Assembly: GCF_014252375.1 (NCBI RefSeq)
Contig: NZ_CP059221.1
Location: forward strand, 320,001-384,000
Direction: 5' to 3'
Source of the DNA: Blattabacterium cuenoti
Lineage (GTDB): Bacteria > Bacteroidota > Bacteroidia > Flavobacteriales > Blattabacteriaceae
DNA: 64,000 nucleotides
Shown: positions 18,950 through 28,842 of the stretch, piece after piece
Layout: every line of letters starts with the position of its first letter
Numbering within the stretch: position 1 is the stretch's first letter
Translations under genes and position numbers: made by a program
Notes under the pieces: model-generated
Told to the model about the DNA's origin: nothing
Databases searched by the model: none
What the model saw: only the letters and a program-made list of their open reading frames with translations

Positions 18950-21274
18950 GTGAATAAAAAAAATTATAAACAAAGTTATTATTTTCGTTTATTTATTATT
19001 TATTTTTGGATTTTATTTTTTCTAATTATAAGTAGTATATTTTTAATTATTTTTTCTGCATCTAAAGGATACTTAGGAGATCTACCAAAATCTGAAGAAA
19101 TAGATAATCCAAATATAGAAACTGGATCAAAAATATATGATTCTAATGGAAAATTTTTAGGTAAATTTTTTTCTGATAATAGAACTTTAATAAGTTATAA
19201 AGAATTACCTAACAATTTAATAAATGCTTTATTAGCTAAAGAAGATATACGTTTTAGAGAACATTCTGGAATTGATGGAAAATCACTTCTTAGAGCTATT
19301 TTTTCTTTTGGAAAAAAAGGAGGAGGTAGTACTATATCTCAACAATTGGCAAAACTTCTTTTTACTGGAACATCCGCAAAAAATAAAATTCAAAGAATTC
19401 ATCAAAAAATTTTAGAATGGATAATGGCTATTGAACTAGAAAAACGTTATACTAAAGAGGAACTTATTACAATGTATTGTAATAAGTTTGATTTCTTGTA
19501 TAATGCAAAAGGAATTAGTACTGCTGCTCGTACATATTTTAATAAAAAAATTTCAGATCTTAATTTAGGGGAATGTGCTTTACTAATAGGAATGCTTGAA
19601 AATCCATCTTTATATAATCCAAAAAGTTACCCTAATAGAGCAAAAAAACAAAGAAATTTAGTATTACATCAAATGAAAAAATATAATTTTTTAAATAATG
19701 ATCAATATAATTACGAATCAAAAAAACCTATTAAAATAAAATTTAGTATGCAAAAAAATGATTCAGAATTATTTTCATATTATAAAGAATTTTTAATAAA
19801 AGAAGTTCAAGATTTACTATATAAGTACAAAGAAAAAACAGGAATTAAATTAAATATTTCTGATGGACTTAAAATATATATTTCTATTAATTCTAAAATG
19901 CAAAATTTTGCAGAAAAATCTGTAAAAAAACATCTAAAAAAATTACAATTATTATTTGATTCTTTTCAAAAAGAAAATATAAATGCACCATTTTCAAATC
20001 TTTCTAAAGATAAAACAAAAAGAATACTAATTTCTGCAATGAAAAGAACTAATTTTTATAAAGAATTAAAACAAAAAGGATTATCAGAAAATAAAATTAT
20101 TAAAAAATTTAAAAAAATAAAATATATTAAAATATTTACTTGGAATGGAACAAAAAAAATAAAAATTTCTCCTTGGGATTTTATTCGTTATCAAAAAAGT
20201 ATTATACAAGCAGGAATGCTTTCAATAGAATCATCTACTGGATATATTAAAGCATGGGTAGGAGGTATAGACTTTGATCATTTTCAATATGATCATGTTT
20301 ATCAAACTAAAAGACAAGTTGGATCAATATTTAAACCTATTTTATATGCTGCTGCAATCAGTAAATTTAATTATAATCCTTGTACAAAAATATCTAATGA
20401 AAAATTCCAACTAGGAAATTGGTATCCAAAAAATTACAATGGAAAATACGGAGGATTAATGACATTGAAAGATGGTTTAGCTTATTCAGTAAATACTATA
20501 TCTGCTCGTTTAATAGCACAAATTACTCCTAAACCAGTAATTGATTTAGCAAAAAAAATGGGAGTAAAATCTGTTATTCCAGAACATCCATCTATTGCAT
20601 TAGGATCTGCTGATTTAACTTTATATGAAATGACTGGAGTATTTAACACTTTTTCTAATAACGGATTATATAGTAAACCTACTATTTTGATAAAAATAAA
20701 AGATAAAAATGGAATTGTTATTAATAAAGATTTTTTTAGAAAAAAAGTTTTTAATAAAGAGGTTTCTTATATAATGTTAGATTTGATGGAAGGAGTTATA
20801 AAATACGGGACTGCAAAAAGAATAAAACAAAAATATAATATTGAAGGCGATATTGCCGGAAAAACTGGGACAACAAATGATAATTCTGATGGATGGTTTA
20901 TAGGAATAATACCTAATTTAACTACTGGAATTTGGGTTGGATGGGAAAATAGATTTTCTCATTTTAATGATATAAAATTAGGACAGGGGGCAAGCATGGC
21001 ATTACCTATATGGGCTCATTATATAAAATACTTATATAATGACCATAAACTAATATATGATTATAAAATTATATTTAAAAAACCTAAAAACTATCAATTT
21101 AATTGGGATGAATGTGAAGAAAATAATAATTATAATAATAAAAAAAGTAAAAAATATGATAATAATGAAATTATAGAAAGTATAGAAGATAATGTAGAAT
21201 TACATAAAAAAAATTATGATGATAATTATGACAATAATTATACTGATTATAATGATTTTAGTGAAGAAGAATAA
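18950..21274 (+). CDS. mrcA: Bifunctional class A penicillin-binding protein (PBP1A)
   Basis: This protein polymerises glycan strands and cross-links peptides in peptidoglycan. In the 774-aa product an N-terminal membrane anchor (residues ~12-36) is followed by the GT51 domain with catalytic E98 in KEDIRFREHSG and GGGSTISQQLAKLL. The transpeptidase domain has the active serine in GSIFK (S459, K462), SVN at 513-515 and KTGTT near 650. The start is GTG at 18950; no ATG lies before the membrane segment. The last ~60 residues are an Asn/Tyr/Asp-rich low-complexity tail. Its retention indicates that a peptidoglycan wall is still made. Confidence 0.93.
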   Translation: MNKKNYKQSYYFRLFIIYFWILFFLIISSIFLIIFSASKGYLGDLPKSEEIDNPNIETGSKIYDSNGKFLGKFFSDNRTLISYKELPNNLINALLAKEDIRFREHSGIDGKSLLRAIFSFGKKGGGSTISQQLAKLLFTGTSAKNKIQRIHQKILEWIMAIELEKRYTKEELITMYCNKFDFLYNAKGISTAARTYFNKKISDLNLGECALLIGMLENPSLYNPKSYPNRAKKQRNLVLHQMKKYNFLNNDQYNYESKKPIKIKFSMQKNDSELFSYYKEFLIKEVQDLLYKYKEKTGIKLNISDGLKIYISINSKMQNFAEKSVKKHLKKLQLLFDSFQKENINAPFSNLSKDKTKRILISAMKRTNFYKELKQKGLSENKIIKKFKKIKYIKIFTWNGTKKIKISPWDFIRYQKSIIQAGMLSIESSTGYIKAWVGGIDFDHFQYDHVYQTKRQVGSIFKPILYAAAISKFNYNPCTKISNEKFQLGNWYPKNYNGKYGGLMTLKDGLAYSVNTISARLIAQITPKPVIDLAKKMGVKSVIPEHPSIALGSADLTLYEMTGVFNTFSNNGLYSKPTILIKIKDKNGIVINKDFFRKKVFNKEVSYIMLDLMEGVIKYGTAKRIKQKYNIEGDIAGKTGTTNDNSDGWFIGIIPNLTTGIWVGWENRFSHFNDIKLGQGASMALPIWAHYIKYLYNDHKLIYDYKIIFKKPKNYQFNWDECEENNNYNNKKSKKYDNNEIIESIEDNVELHKKNYDDNYDNNYTDYNDFSEEE

Positions 21275-21303
21275 AATTTTTTTATTTAATTATAAAATAA
21301 TTT

Positions 21304-22920
21304 TTAATAAACATCTTTTAAATATCTTTTATTTTTTTTCATTTTTTCTATAAATAATTTAGGATCTTCTTTACCTATATTTTTTATAATACAATGAATT
21401 ATTTTTTCCACATTTATACTCATTGGTGTTTTTTTTCCACATATATATATGTATGATCCATTTTTTATCCAATTAAAAAATTCTTTTCTATTTTCCCATA
21501 TTTTATCTTGTACATAAATTTTATTTTTTTGATCTCTAGAAAAAGCTAAATGAACATTATGTAACAATCCACTTTTTTTCCAATTTTCTATTTCTGATTT
21601 ATATAAAAAATCATGGTTATAATATTGATTTCCAAAAAATAACCAATTTTTTCCTGATGCATTTATTGATTCTCTTTCATATAAAAAAGATCTAAAAGGT
21701 GCTATTCCTGTTCCGGGACCTATAAGAATAATATCCTTATCAGGTTTAGGAAGTCTAAATAAATTATTTTTGTAAATAAAAAAATTTATTTTATCTCCTT
21801 TTTTTAATTTAGATAAAAAATTTGAACAATTACCATATTTAATTTTATTATGTAAATTATATTTTTTTAACAATACAGTTATATGTATTTTATTAAAATG
21901 TTTTTTTAAAGAAGAAGATATAGAATATAGTCTAGGTTTTATAGGATTCATAATCTTTATTAAATTTTTTATTATAAATTTTTTATTATTTAATAAAGAA
22001 AAATTTTCTATTATAGTAAAAATATCTAAACTTTGTAAGTTAGGAAAAAATTTTTCGTTATAATTTTGAAAATATTTTATAGGTATATTATATATATCTT
22101 TTTTCTTTTTTAACTTATAAAAGATATCATTATTTTTTATAATATCTAAATTAAATAATTTCATAATCTTATGGACTATTTCTGAATCATTTTCAGGATA
22201 AATTCCAATTGCATCTCCTGGAGAATATTTTATTTCATTTGAAACACAAAATTCTATATGATGTATACTTTTATTTTTATTACTATTAAGTAGTATATTT
22301 TTATGTACTAAACCAATATTATTTTTATTAAAATTTGATATTTTTTTTTTATACTTCTTTTCTTTAAAAAAATTTATAATTTTTTTAATCCATTTTTCTG
22401 ACTCTTTTTCATAAAAAACATCACATTTTTTTAATTCTATAATTCTATTACCTCCTATCAATTTTAAACGTTTATCTATATCTTCTCCAGCTTTGCAAAA
22501 AGTATTATATGATTTATCTCCTAAAGCTAAAACACTATAATTAATATTTTTTATATAAATATTTTTATTATGAATAAAATTAAAAAATTCTTTTCCTGAT
22601 TCAGGAGGTTCTCCACTACCATGAGTACTAATTACTATTAATAAATAAGTCTCTTTTTTTAACTCAAATAAACAATAATCTTTAAGATCAAATAATCTAA
22701 TATTAAACTTTTCTTCATTAATTCTTTTATAAATATTTAATGCTAAATTTTTTGCATTACCAGTTTCACTAGAATAAACTAATGTAATAATATCATCATT
22801 ACATTTTTTATTTTCTGAAAGTTTATATAGAATTCCAGATATATAACCATTTATCCAGATAAGTTCTTCTTTAGAAGAAGCTTTAATTAAATCATATAAT
22901 ATTTTAAAATCCATTAACAT
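21304..22920 (-). CDS. cysJ: Sulfite reductase flavoprotein subunit (CysJ-type)
   Basis: This diflavin reductase would pass electrons from NADPH through FAD and FMN to the CysI hemoprotein. The 538-aa protein has a flavodoxin domain (TLVYSSETGNAKNLA, STHGSGEPPESGKEFF, LALGDKSYNTFCKAG), an FAD domain (RLYSISSS, CSNFLSKLKKGDK) and an NADPH domain (LIGPGTGIAPFRSFLYER, YIYICGKKTPMS). The C-terminus ends in Tyr, as is usual in this family. It is third in a cysE-cysK-cysJ operon, 14 bp after cysK. CysI is not in this window. Other diflavin reductases look similar, but the operon supports CysJ. Confidence 0.9.
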   Translation of the reverse strand: MLMDFKILYDLIKASSKEELIWINGYISGILYKLSENKKCNDDIITLVYSSETGNAKNLALNIYKRINEEKFNIRLFDLKDYCLFELKKETYLLIVISTHGSGEPPESGKEFFNFIHNKNIYIKNINYSVLALGDKSYNTFCKAGEDIDKRLKLIGGNRIIELKKCDVFYEKESEKWIKKIINFFKEKKYKKKISNFNKNNIGLVHKNILLNSNKNKSIHHIEFCVSNEIKYSPGDAIGIYPENDSEIVHKIMKLFNLDIIKNNDIFYKLKKKKDIYNIPIKYFQNYNEKFFPNLQSLDIFTIIENFSLLNNKKFIIKNLIKIMNPIKPRLYSISSSLKKHFNKIHITVLLKKYNLHNKIKYGNCSNFLSKLKKGDKINFFIYKNNLFRLPKPDKDIILIGPGTGIAPFRSFLYERESINASGKNWLFFGNQYYNHDFLYKSEIENWKKSGLLHNVHLAFSRDQKNKIYVQDKIWENRKEFFNWIKNGSYIYICGKKTPMSINVEKIIHCIIKNIGKEDPKLFIEKMKKNKRYLKDVY

Positions 22921-22934
22921 AATTTTTTAAAAAA

Positions 22935-23843
22935 TTAAAATAAATCATCAACTGATATATATCTTTCTCCAGTATCATAATTAATTGTAAGTATTGTTGA
23001 TTTTTTAGAAAAATTATTTATATTTTTATTTATAGCAGCTATAGATGCACCAGTGGATATCCCAACCAATAATCCTTCTTTTTTTGCTAATTTTCTAACA
23101 AAATTAAATGATTCATCTTTAGATACTAATAAAGTACCATTTAATAATTTTTTATTTAAAATAGTTGGAATAAATCCTGCTCCTATTCCTTGTATTTCAT
23201 GACTATTAGGGATTCCACCAAATATAACTGGAGATTCAATAGGTTCTACAGAAAAAATTTTTATTTTTGGAAACGTTTTTTTTAATATATTTCCTATTCC
23301 AGTAATATGACCTCCAGTTCCAACTCCACTTATAAAATAATCTATTCCTTTAGGAAAAGATTTTACAATTTCTTTTGCAGTAGTCTCTTGGTGAATTATT
23401 GGATTTGATATATTTTCAAATTGACTAGGAATCCAAGAATTAGGTATAATTTTTACTAATTCATTTGCTTTTTCTATAGCACCTTTCATACCTTTTTCTC
23501 TAGGAGTAAGAACAAATTTTGATCCAAAAATAGAAAATAATTTTCTTCTTTCATGACTCATTGATTCTGGCATTACTAATATTAAACGATATCCTTTAAC
23601 TGAAGAGACTATAGATAATCCTATCCCAGTATTACCAGACGTCGGTTCTATAATAATATCTCCTCTTTTAATAATTCCTTTTTTTTCTGCATCATTTATC
23701 ATAGATAGTGCTATTCTATCTTTTATACTACCACCTGGATTATTTCGTTCTAATTTTATCCAAACATTATGTTCTGGATATAATTTATTAAGACGAAGGT
23801 GAGGAGTATTACCAATAGATTCTAAAATACTATTTATTTTCAT
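22935..23843 (-). CDS. cysK: Cysteine synthase (O-acetylserine sulfhydrylase)
   Basis: A PLP enzyme that replaces the acetyl group of O-acetylserine with sulfide to form cysteine. The 302-aa protein has the PLP lysine K41 in PGGSIKDR, the substrate loop TSGNTG (68-73), and the phosphate-binding [12 protein letters not shown]. It lies between cysE and cysJ, 6 and 14 bp from each, so acetylation of serine, sulfide supply and sulfide incorporation are encoded in one operon. CysK and CysM types cannot be separated with certainty here. Confidence 0.95.
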   Translation of the reverse strand: MKINSILESIGNTPHLRLNKLYPEHNVWIKLERNNPGGSIKDRIALSMINDAEKKGIIKRGDIIIEPTSGNTGIGLSIVSSVKGYRLILVMPESMSHERRKLFSIFGSKFVLTPREKGMKGAIEKANELVKIIPNSWIPSQFENISNPIIHQETTAKEIVKSFPKGIDYFISGVGTGGHITGIGNILKKTFPKIKIFSVEPIESPVIFGGIPNSHEIQGIGAGFIPTILNKKLLNGTLLVSKDESFNFVRKLAKKEGLLVGISTGASIAAINKNINNFSKKSTILTINYDTGERYISVDDLF

Positions 23844-23849
23844 TATGAT

Positions 23850-24686
23850 TTATATTGTAAAATTGATAGGATCTGGAAAATAATTATTATTTCTCATTTT
23901 TACTTCACTTTTTTGATAAACTATAGAATATGGAGGAATACTTCTAGTAATCCAAACATTACCTCCTAATATACTATCATGACCTATAACTGTTTTTCCT
24001 CCAAGAATAGTTGCTCCAGAATAAATTGTTACTTTATCTTCTATTGTAGGATGACGTTTTATATTAGATAATTTTTTATCAACATAAATAGCTCCAAGTG
24101 TTACACCTTGATATATTTTAACTCTATTTCCTATTTTAGTACTTGATCCTATTACTATTCCAGTTCCATGATCTATTGAAAATGATTTTCCTATTTTTGC
24201 AGATGCATGAATGTCTACTCCAGTTTTACTATGAGCATATTCTGTTATTAATCTTGGAATAATTGGAATATTATGATTCCATAATTGATGGGCTATTCTA
24301 TATAAGGCTATTGCAAAAAAACCTGGATAAGTTAAAAATATCTCCTCTATTGAGGTAGCTGCAGGATCTGATTCCAATATAGAATAAGCATCCAATAATA
24401 ATAATTTATAAATATTTGGAAGTTCTTTGAAAAAAAGATCAGAAAATATTTTTGATTTTTTTTCTGAAATATCTAATTCTATAAGAATAGAATATAATAT
24501 ATCATGCAAATTATTATAGTTTTCCACAAATAAAAATTCATCGATCAATAATGATTGATCAGGAGTAAATAGTATATGAAATAATTTGTCTACAAATAAT
24601 TTTGATTTGATTTTATCAGGAAAATTTTTTTTTCTTTTTTTATTTTTATTAAAAAGAATTCTAGGAAAATCTAAATTACTTATCAT
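23850..24686 (-). CDS. cysE: Serine O-acetyltransferase
   Basis: CysE acetylates serine with acetyl-CoA. The 278-aa protein has a long helical N-terminal domain and a C-terminal left-handed beta-helix with hexapeptide repeats (GVDIHASAKIGKSFSIDHGT, GIVIGSSTKIG, ATILGGKTVIGHDSILGGN) and the catalytic HGTG histidine. It is first in the cysE-cysK-cysJ operon. The C-terminus (FPDPINFTI) ends in isoleucine like the CysE tail that inserts into CysK, so the cysteine-synthase complex could form; that is inference. Confidence 0.95.
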   Translation of the reverse strand: MISNLDFPRILFNKNKKRKKNFPDKIKSKLFVDKLFHILFTPDQSLLIDEFLFVENYNNLHDILYSILIELDISEKKSKIFSDLFFKELPNIYKLLLLDAYSILESDPAATSIEEIFLTYPGFFAIALYRIAHQLWNHNIPIIPRLITEYAHSKTGVDIHASAKIGKSFSIDHGTGIVIGSSTKIGNRVKIYQGVTLGAIYVDKKLSNIKRHPTIEDKVTIYSGATILGGKTVIGHDSILGGNVWITRSIPPYSIVYQKSEVKMRNNNYFPDPINFTI

Positions 24687-24795
24687 AAAAAAGATACTAA
24701 AAATTTAATTAATTAAAAATTAACTAAGATTTTATTAAATTTATGAAAATTATATCAATAATTATTTCAATTCTTTAAAAAAAATATAAAATAAA

Positions 24796-26022
24796 ATGAA
24801 AATAAAAGTTGACAATCCTATTGTTGAGATGGATGGAGATGAAATGGCTAGAGTTATATGGGGATATATAAAAAAATATTTTATTTATCCATATTTAGAT
24901 ATTAAAATAATTTATTTTGATTTAGGATTAAAAAATAGAGATTATACTAATGATAAAATAACAATTGATGCAGCTAAAGCTATAATTAAATATAATGTAG
25001 GTGTAAAATGTGCAACAATAACTCCAGATAAGAAAAGAATGGAAGAATTCCATTTAAAAAAAATGTGGAAATCTCCAAACGGAACAATAAGAAATATAAT
25101 AAATGGAACAATTTTTAGAGAACCTATAATTATAAACAAAATTCCTAAATTTGTTAAAAATTGGAAAAATCCTATATGTATAGCTAGACATGCTTATGCT
25201 GATCAATATGATTCTGTTGATTTTTCAATAGAAAATAAAGGAAAATTATATATTCATTTTATACCAGATGATTTAAGTAAATATAATGAAAAAAAATTTA
25301 CAATTCATCATTTTAAATCTCCAGGAATTGGAATGGGAATGTATAATACAGAAAAATCTATATATAACTTTGCTCTTTCTTGTTTTAACTATTCAATATA
25401 TAAAAAATATTCTCTTTTTCTATCTACTAAAAATACAATTCTTAAATATTACGATGGTAAATATGTTGATATATTTAAAGATCTATACAAATCTAAATTT
25501 GAATCAAAGTTTAAAAAATTAAATATAAAATATGAACATTATTTAATAGATGATATGGTATCTAAAGTCATTAAATCAAATGGAGGATTTATATGGGCAT
25601 GTAAAAATTACGATGGTGATGTACAATCAGATTGTATTGCCCAAGGATTTGGTTCATTAGGAATGATGACTTCTATTTTATTAACTTCAGATGGAAAAAC
25701 ATTTAAATCTGAAGCAGCACATGGAACTATAACTAGACACTATAGAAAATATAAAAAAGGTATCATTACTTCAACAAATCCTATAGCATTATTATTTTCG
25801 TGGACACAGGCATTAAAACATAGAGCTTTTTTAGATAAAAATAAAAATTTAAAATTTTTTTCAGAAACAGTCGAAAAATCATGTAAAGAATTTGTAGAAA
25901 GAGGAAATATGACTAAAGATTTATTTTTTTTAACAGAAAAAAATAATGAATTAAAATATTTAGATACAAAATCTTTTATTAAAAAATTAAAAATTTTTTT
26001 ACAAAAAAAATTAGGTTATTAA
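24796..26022 (+). CDS. icd: Isocitrate dehydrogenase [NADP+], eukaryotic-like homodimeric type
   Basis: This enzyme oxidatively decarboxylates isocitrate to 2-oxoglutarate, making NADPH. The 408-aa protein begins VDNPIVEMDGDEMARVIWG and contains the isocitrate-binding SPNGTIRN loop, the metal-binding YDGDVQSDCIAQGFGSLG, and EAAHGTITRHYRKY. These are the motifs of the mitochondrial/cytosolic-type subfamily found in many Bacteroidetes, not the E. coli Icd type. Its 3' end overlaps menE tail to tail by 12 bp. NADPH from this step could feed sulfite reductase. Confidence 0.96.
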   Translation: MKIKVDNPIVEMDGDEMARVIWGYIKKYFIYPYLDIKIIYFDLGLKNRDYTNDKITIDAAKAIIKYNVGVKCATITPDKKRMEEFHLKKMWKSPNGTIRNIINGTIFREPIIINKIPKFVKNWKNPICIARHAYADQYDSVDFSIENKGKLYIHFIPDDLSKYNEKKFTIHHFKSPGIGMGMYNTEKSIYNFALSCFNYSIYKKYSLFLSTKNTILKYYDGKYVDIFKDLYKSKFESKFKKLNIKYEHYLIDDMVSKVIKSNGGFIWACKNYDGDVQSDCIAQGFGSLGMMTSILLTSDGKTFKSEAAHGTITRHYRKYKKGIITSTNPIALLFSWTQALKHRAFLDKNKNLKFFSETVEKSCKEFVERGNMTKDLFFLTEKNNELKYLDTKSFIKKLKIFLQKKLGY

Positions 26023-27057
26023 ATTATTTACAATTTTAATTTTTTTTATTTTTCCTATAAAATTTTCTTCAAATTTTGATACAAAAAATATTTTTTTAGG
26101 AAAAAAATACTTTTTTTTAAAAATAAATTTTGGTATTTTAACTACAAAAAAATTACCTTCAATGACTAATATTATTTTTTCTCCAAAAATATCATCTTTA
26201 ATAGATGATATAAAAAATCTTCTTTCATTCATAAATGGTTCTATTTTACTTTCTAATAATTCAGGTATAATCTTAATACCTCCAGTATTTATAATATTAT
26301 CATATCTTCCGATCAAATTAAAAGTTTTACTAGATTTTAATTCTACAATATCATTTGTCTGAATACACATATTATTCATTTCTGGAAAATGAATTTTTAA
26401 ACAATTTCTTTTATCTATACTAAGTGTAACATCATTTAAAGATTTATAATATTTGTCTTTATTTAATCCATTAATTAGTTTTAATGCTATATGTCCATAA
26501 GTCTCTGTTAATCCATATACACAATAACAATTTGTAGTAATATTTTGTAATTTTTTTTCAATAAAATTTGTTATATTAGATCCTCCAATAAGAATATTTT
26601 TTATATTGTTTAAATATTTTTTACTAAAAAATATTTGGATAGGAACCATAGACGCAATATCAAATCTATAATCTTTAATTTCTTCTAAGGGATTAGATGA
26701 TGGATAAACACATAATATTTTCCAATTTAAAATCATTGCACGAACTAATAACATTTTAGATGCTATAAAATTTGGAGATAAACATAATAATCCTTTTATA
26801 TTATTTTTTTTATCTAAATTTAGATATTTAATGCTTTTTATAGCCCTATGAACCATATATTTCTTTTTTAAAAAAATTTTCTTAGGGAATCCTGTACTAC
26901 CAGATGTTGTTACTTCTATTAAAGAAGAATCATTTTTCCATTCTTTTAAAAAAAGAGTAATTGATTTAATCCAATTATAATTATATTTCTCAAAATATAA
27001 AAAATTTTTTTTTTCAGAAAAATCTATCCAAATTTTTTTCAATAGATTTTTTTTCAT
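26011..27057 (-). CDS. menE: o-Succinylbenzoate--CoA ligase
   Basis: MenE activates o-succinylbenzoate with ATP and CoA in menaquinone synthesis. The 348-aa protein belongs to the adenylate-forming superfamily: P-loop-like VTTSGSTGFPKK, the A5 motif YGLTETYGH, and the A7 region LIGRYDNIINTGGIKI. It is much shorter than the E. coli-type protein but typical of the compact flavobacterial MenE. The start overlaps menC by 44 bp, suggesting translational coupling, or else a later start. It is the last gene of the men operon. Confidence 0.9.
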   Translation of the reverse strand: MKKNLLKKIWIDFSEKKNFLYFEKYNYNWIKSITLFLKEWKNDSSLIEVTTSGSTGFPKKIFLKKKYMVHRAIKSIKYLNLDKKNNIKGLLCLSPNFIASKMLLVRAMILNWKILCVYPSSNPLEEIKDYRFDIASMVPIQIFFSKKYLNNIKNILIGGSNITNFIEKKLQNITTNCYCVYGLTETYGHIALKLINGLNKDKYYKSLNDVTLSIDKRNCLKIHFPEMNNMCIQTNDIVELKSSKTFNLIGRYDNIINTGGIKIIPELLESKIEPFMNERRFFISSIKDDIFGEKIILVIEGNFFVVKIPKFIFKKKYFFPKKIFFVSKFEENFIGKIKKIKIVNNLIT

Positions 27058-28123
27058 AAAAATTTATAATTTTATTATTATACCACATAAATCCATTTTT
27101 TCTAAAAAAAATAGGAAATAAATTGCTATTTTTATATACATCAAATGTATTTAGTCCATGATAATATAAATTATTTTTTTTATATTTATTAATCATTAAA
27201 AACGTCCATTGAGAGATAGCATTAATTCCTATATTACTTTCTAAAGATGAACTAATACACCATTTTATATTTCTTTTATCTGCTTCAATAATCCACTCTT
27301 CTGATTCTGAAAAACCACCATTAATACTAGGTTTTATTATTATATACTGAGGTTTTATAAAATCCAATATATTTCTTTTTTTTTCTAATTTTATTATTCC
27401 ATTTAACTCTTCATCTAATGCTATTGGAATAATAGATTTTTTACATATTTTTTTCATTTCTTTAAAATTCCCTCTAGGAATTGGTTGTTCAATATAATAT
27501 ATAGATGTTATATTTTTTAATATTTTTGTAAAAAAAATTGTCTCATTTAAATCAGAAAAACATCCATTAGCATCTAACCTAATTTGTAAAAATGGATATT
27601 TTTTATGTATAAGAAGTAAAATATGATATTGGTAATCAAATGATTTTTTATCTATCTTAATTTTTAAAGATAAAAATCCATTAGATATATTATTTTCTAT
27701 ATAACTAAATATTTTTTTTTTATTAAAATTTTTATATATTTTTAACCATATTAAATTATTTACTGGTATACCAATTTTTCCTTTAGTAAAATTAGAATTG
27801 TATAAAATTGGGAATTTTTTTTTTTTAAAAAAAAGAAACATTTGTTCAAATGCAAATAAAATATATGGATTTAATATTTTTTTTCGATAAAAATTAAAAT
27901 TTATATTATTATAATTAAATAAATTTATTATATTATTTTCTATATCATTTAATTTCTCATTATTATAATTTATTGTCAATAATGGATTACACTCTCCAAT
28001 ACCTATATTTTTATTATCCTTTTTTAAAACTAAAAAAAAAATTGTATTTACATTAAAATTAGTAATTGAATTACGTATTCCACTTTTAAAAAAAAATTTT
28101 TTTTTAATTAAATAAAATATCAA
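27014..28123 (-). CDS. menC: o-Succinylbenzoate synthase
   Basis: MenC is an enolase-superfamily dehydratase that converts SHCHC to o-succinylbenzoate. The 369-aa protein keeps the catalytic lysine pair in LKIKIDKK, the three metal ligands in RLDANGCF, YYIEQPIP and IALDEEL, and the second base in IIIKPSINGG. It lies between the metallohydrolase and menE. It is unusually phenylalanine/lysine-rich at the N-terminus, like other proteins of this genome, but no catalytic residue is missing. Confidence 0.92.
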   Translation of the reverse strand: MIFYLIKKKFFFKSGIRNSITNFNVNTIFFLVLKKDNKNIGIGECNPLLTINYNNEKLNDIENNIINLFNYNNINFNFYRKKILNPYILFAFEQMFLFFKKKKFPILYNSNFTKGKIGIPVNNLIWLKIYKNFNKKKIFSYIENNISNGFLSLKIKIDKKSFDYQYHILLLIHKKYPFLQIRLDANGCFSDLNETIFFTKILKNITSIYYIEQPIPRGNFKEMKKICKKSIIPIALDEELNGIIKLEKKRNILDFIKPQYIIIKPSINGGFSESEEWIIEADKRNIKWCISSSLESNIGINAISQWTFLMINKYKKNNLYYHGLNTFDVYKNSNLFPIFFRKNGFMWYNNKIINFYEKKSIEKNLDRFF

Positions 28124-28138
28124 AATATTAATTTTTTA

Positions 28139-28828
28139 TTAAATTATTATAGATTCTTCATAGTTTAACAAAATTAATTTTTTCCCCTTGTTATAAAATT
28201 TTTCAATTGATTTTTCTTTATTAATATTAATATTTTCGAAAGTATCATAATGTACACCTAAAATTCTATCACATTTTAATAAATCAGAAGCAATAATAGC
28301 ATCATAAATATCCATTGTGTATACACCACCTATTGGTAATACTGATAAACTTAAATCTCCAAATTTTGGTATAAGTTTCATGTCATATGTTATAGATGTA
28401 TCTCCAGATATATAAATATTTCCTTTGTTTGTATGTAATAAAAATCCACCAGGATTTCCACCATAACTTCCATCATTAAATGAACTAGAATGTAATGCTA
28501 ATGTATATTTTATTTTTCCAAATGGAAATTTAACAAAAGAACCATAATTAATTCCATATGATTTAATATTCTTTTTGCTAAAAAAATTAGATATTTCATA
28601 ATTAGATATAATCAATACATCTTTATTATTACTAGCAAATAATTCCACATCACATATATGATCATAATGAGCATGAGTTAATAATATATAATCAATTTTT
28701 ATATTGAGATATTTATATAATAATTTCTTATCAAAAAAATTATTTTTAGATAAAAATGGATCTATTATAATTTTTATATTATTAATTTCCAATAAAATTG
28801 TACTGTGATATAAATAAGTTAATTTCAT
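28139..28828 (-). CDS. Metal-dependent hydrolase, metallo-beta-lactamase fold (UPF0173-like)
   Basis: A 229-aa cytosolic protein of the metallo-beta-lactamase superfamily. It begins MKLTYLYHSTILLE and has IDPFLSKN, the zinc motif THAHYDH, and downstream ligand regions NPGGFLLHTNKGNIYISGDT, LPIGGVYTMD and GVHYDTF. It resembles the UPF0173 (YtkL) group, whose physiological substrate is not established to my knowledge. It lies inside the men operon between menA and menC, with 14-15 bp gaps. Because no DHNA-CoA thioesterase is visible here and thioester hydrolysis is common in this fold, a role in menaquinone synthesis is a reasonable hypothesis but not shown. Confidence 0.85.
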   Translation of the reverse strand: MKLTYLYHSTILLEINNIKIIIDPFLSKNNFFDKKLLYKYLNIKIDYILLTHAHYDHICDVELFASNNKDVLIISNYEISNFFSKKNIKSYGINYGSFVKFPFGKIKYTLALHSSSFNDGSYGGNPGGFLLHTNKGNIYISGDTSITYDMKLIPKFGDLSLSVLPIGGVYTMDIYDAIIASDLLKCDRILGVHYDTFENININKEKSIEKFYNKGKKLILLNYEESIII

Positions 28829-28842
28829 AAATTAGTAATTTT

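Noticed and set aside
24704-24717. TTTAATTAATTAAA palindrome between cysE and icd
   Set aside because: A pure A+T palindrome of this length is expected by chance in this composition.
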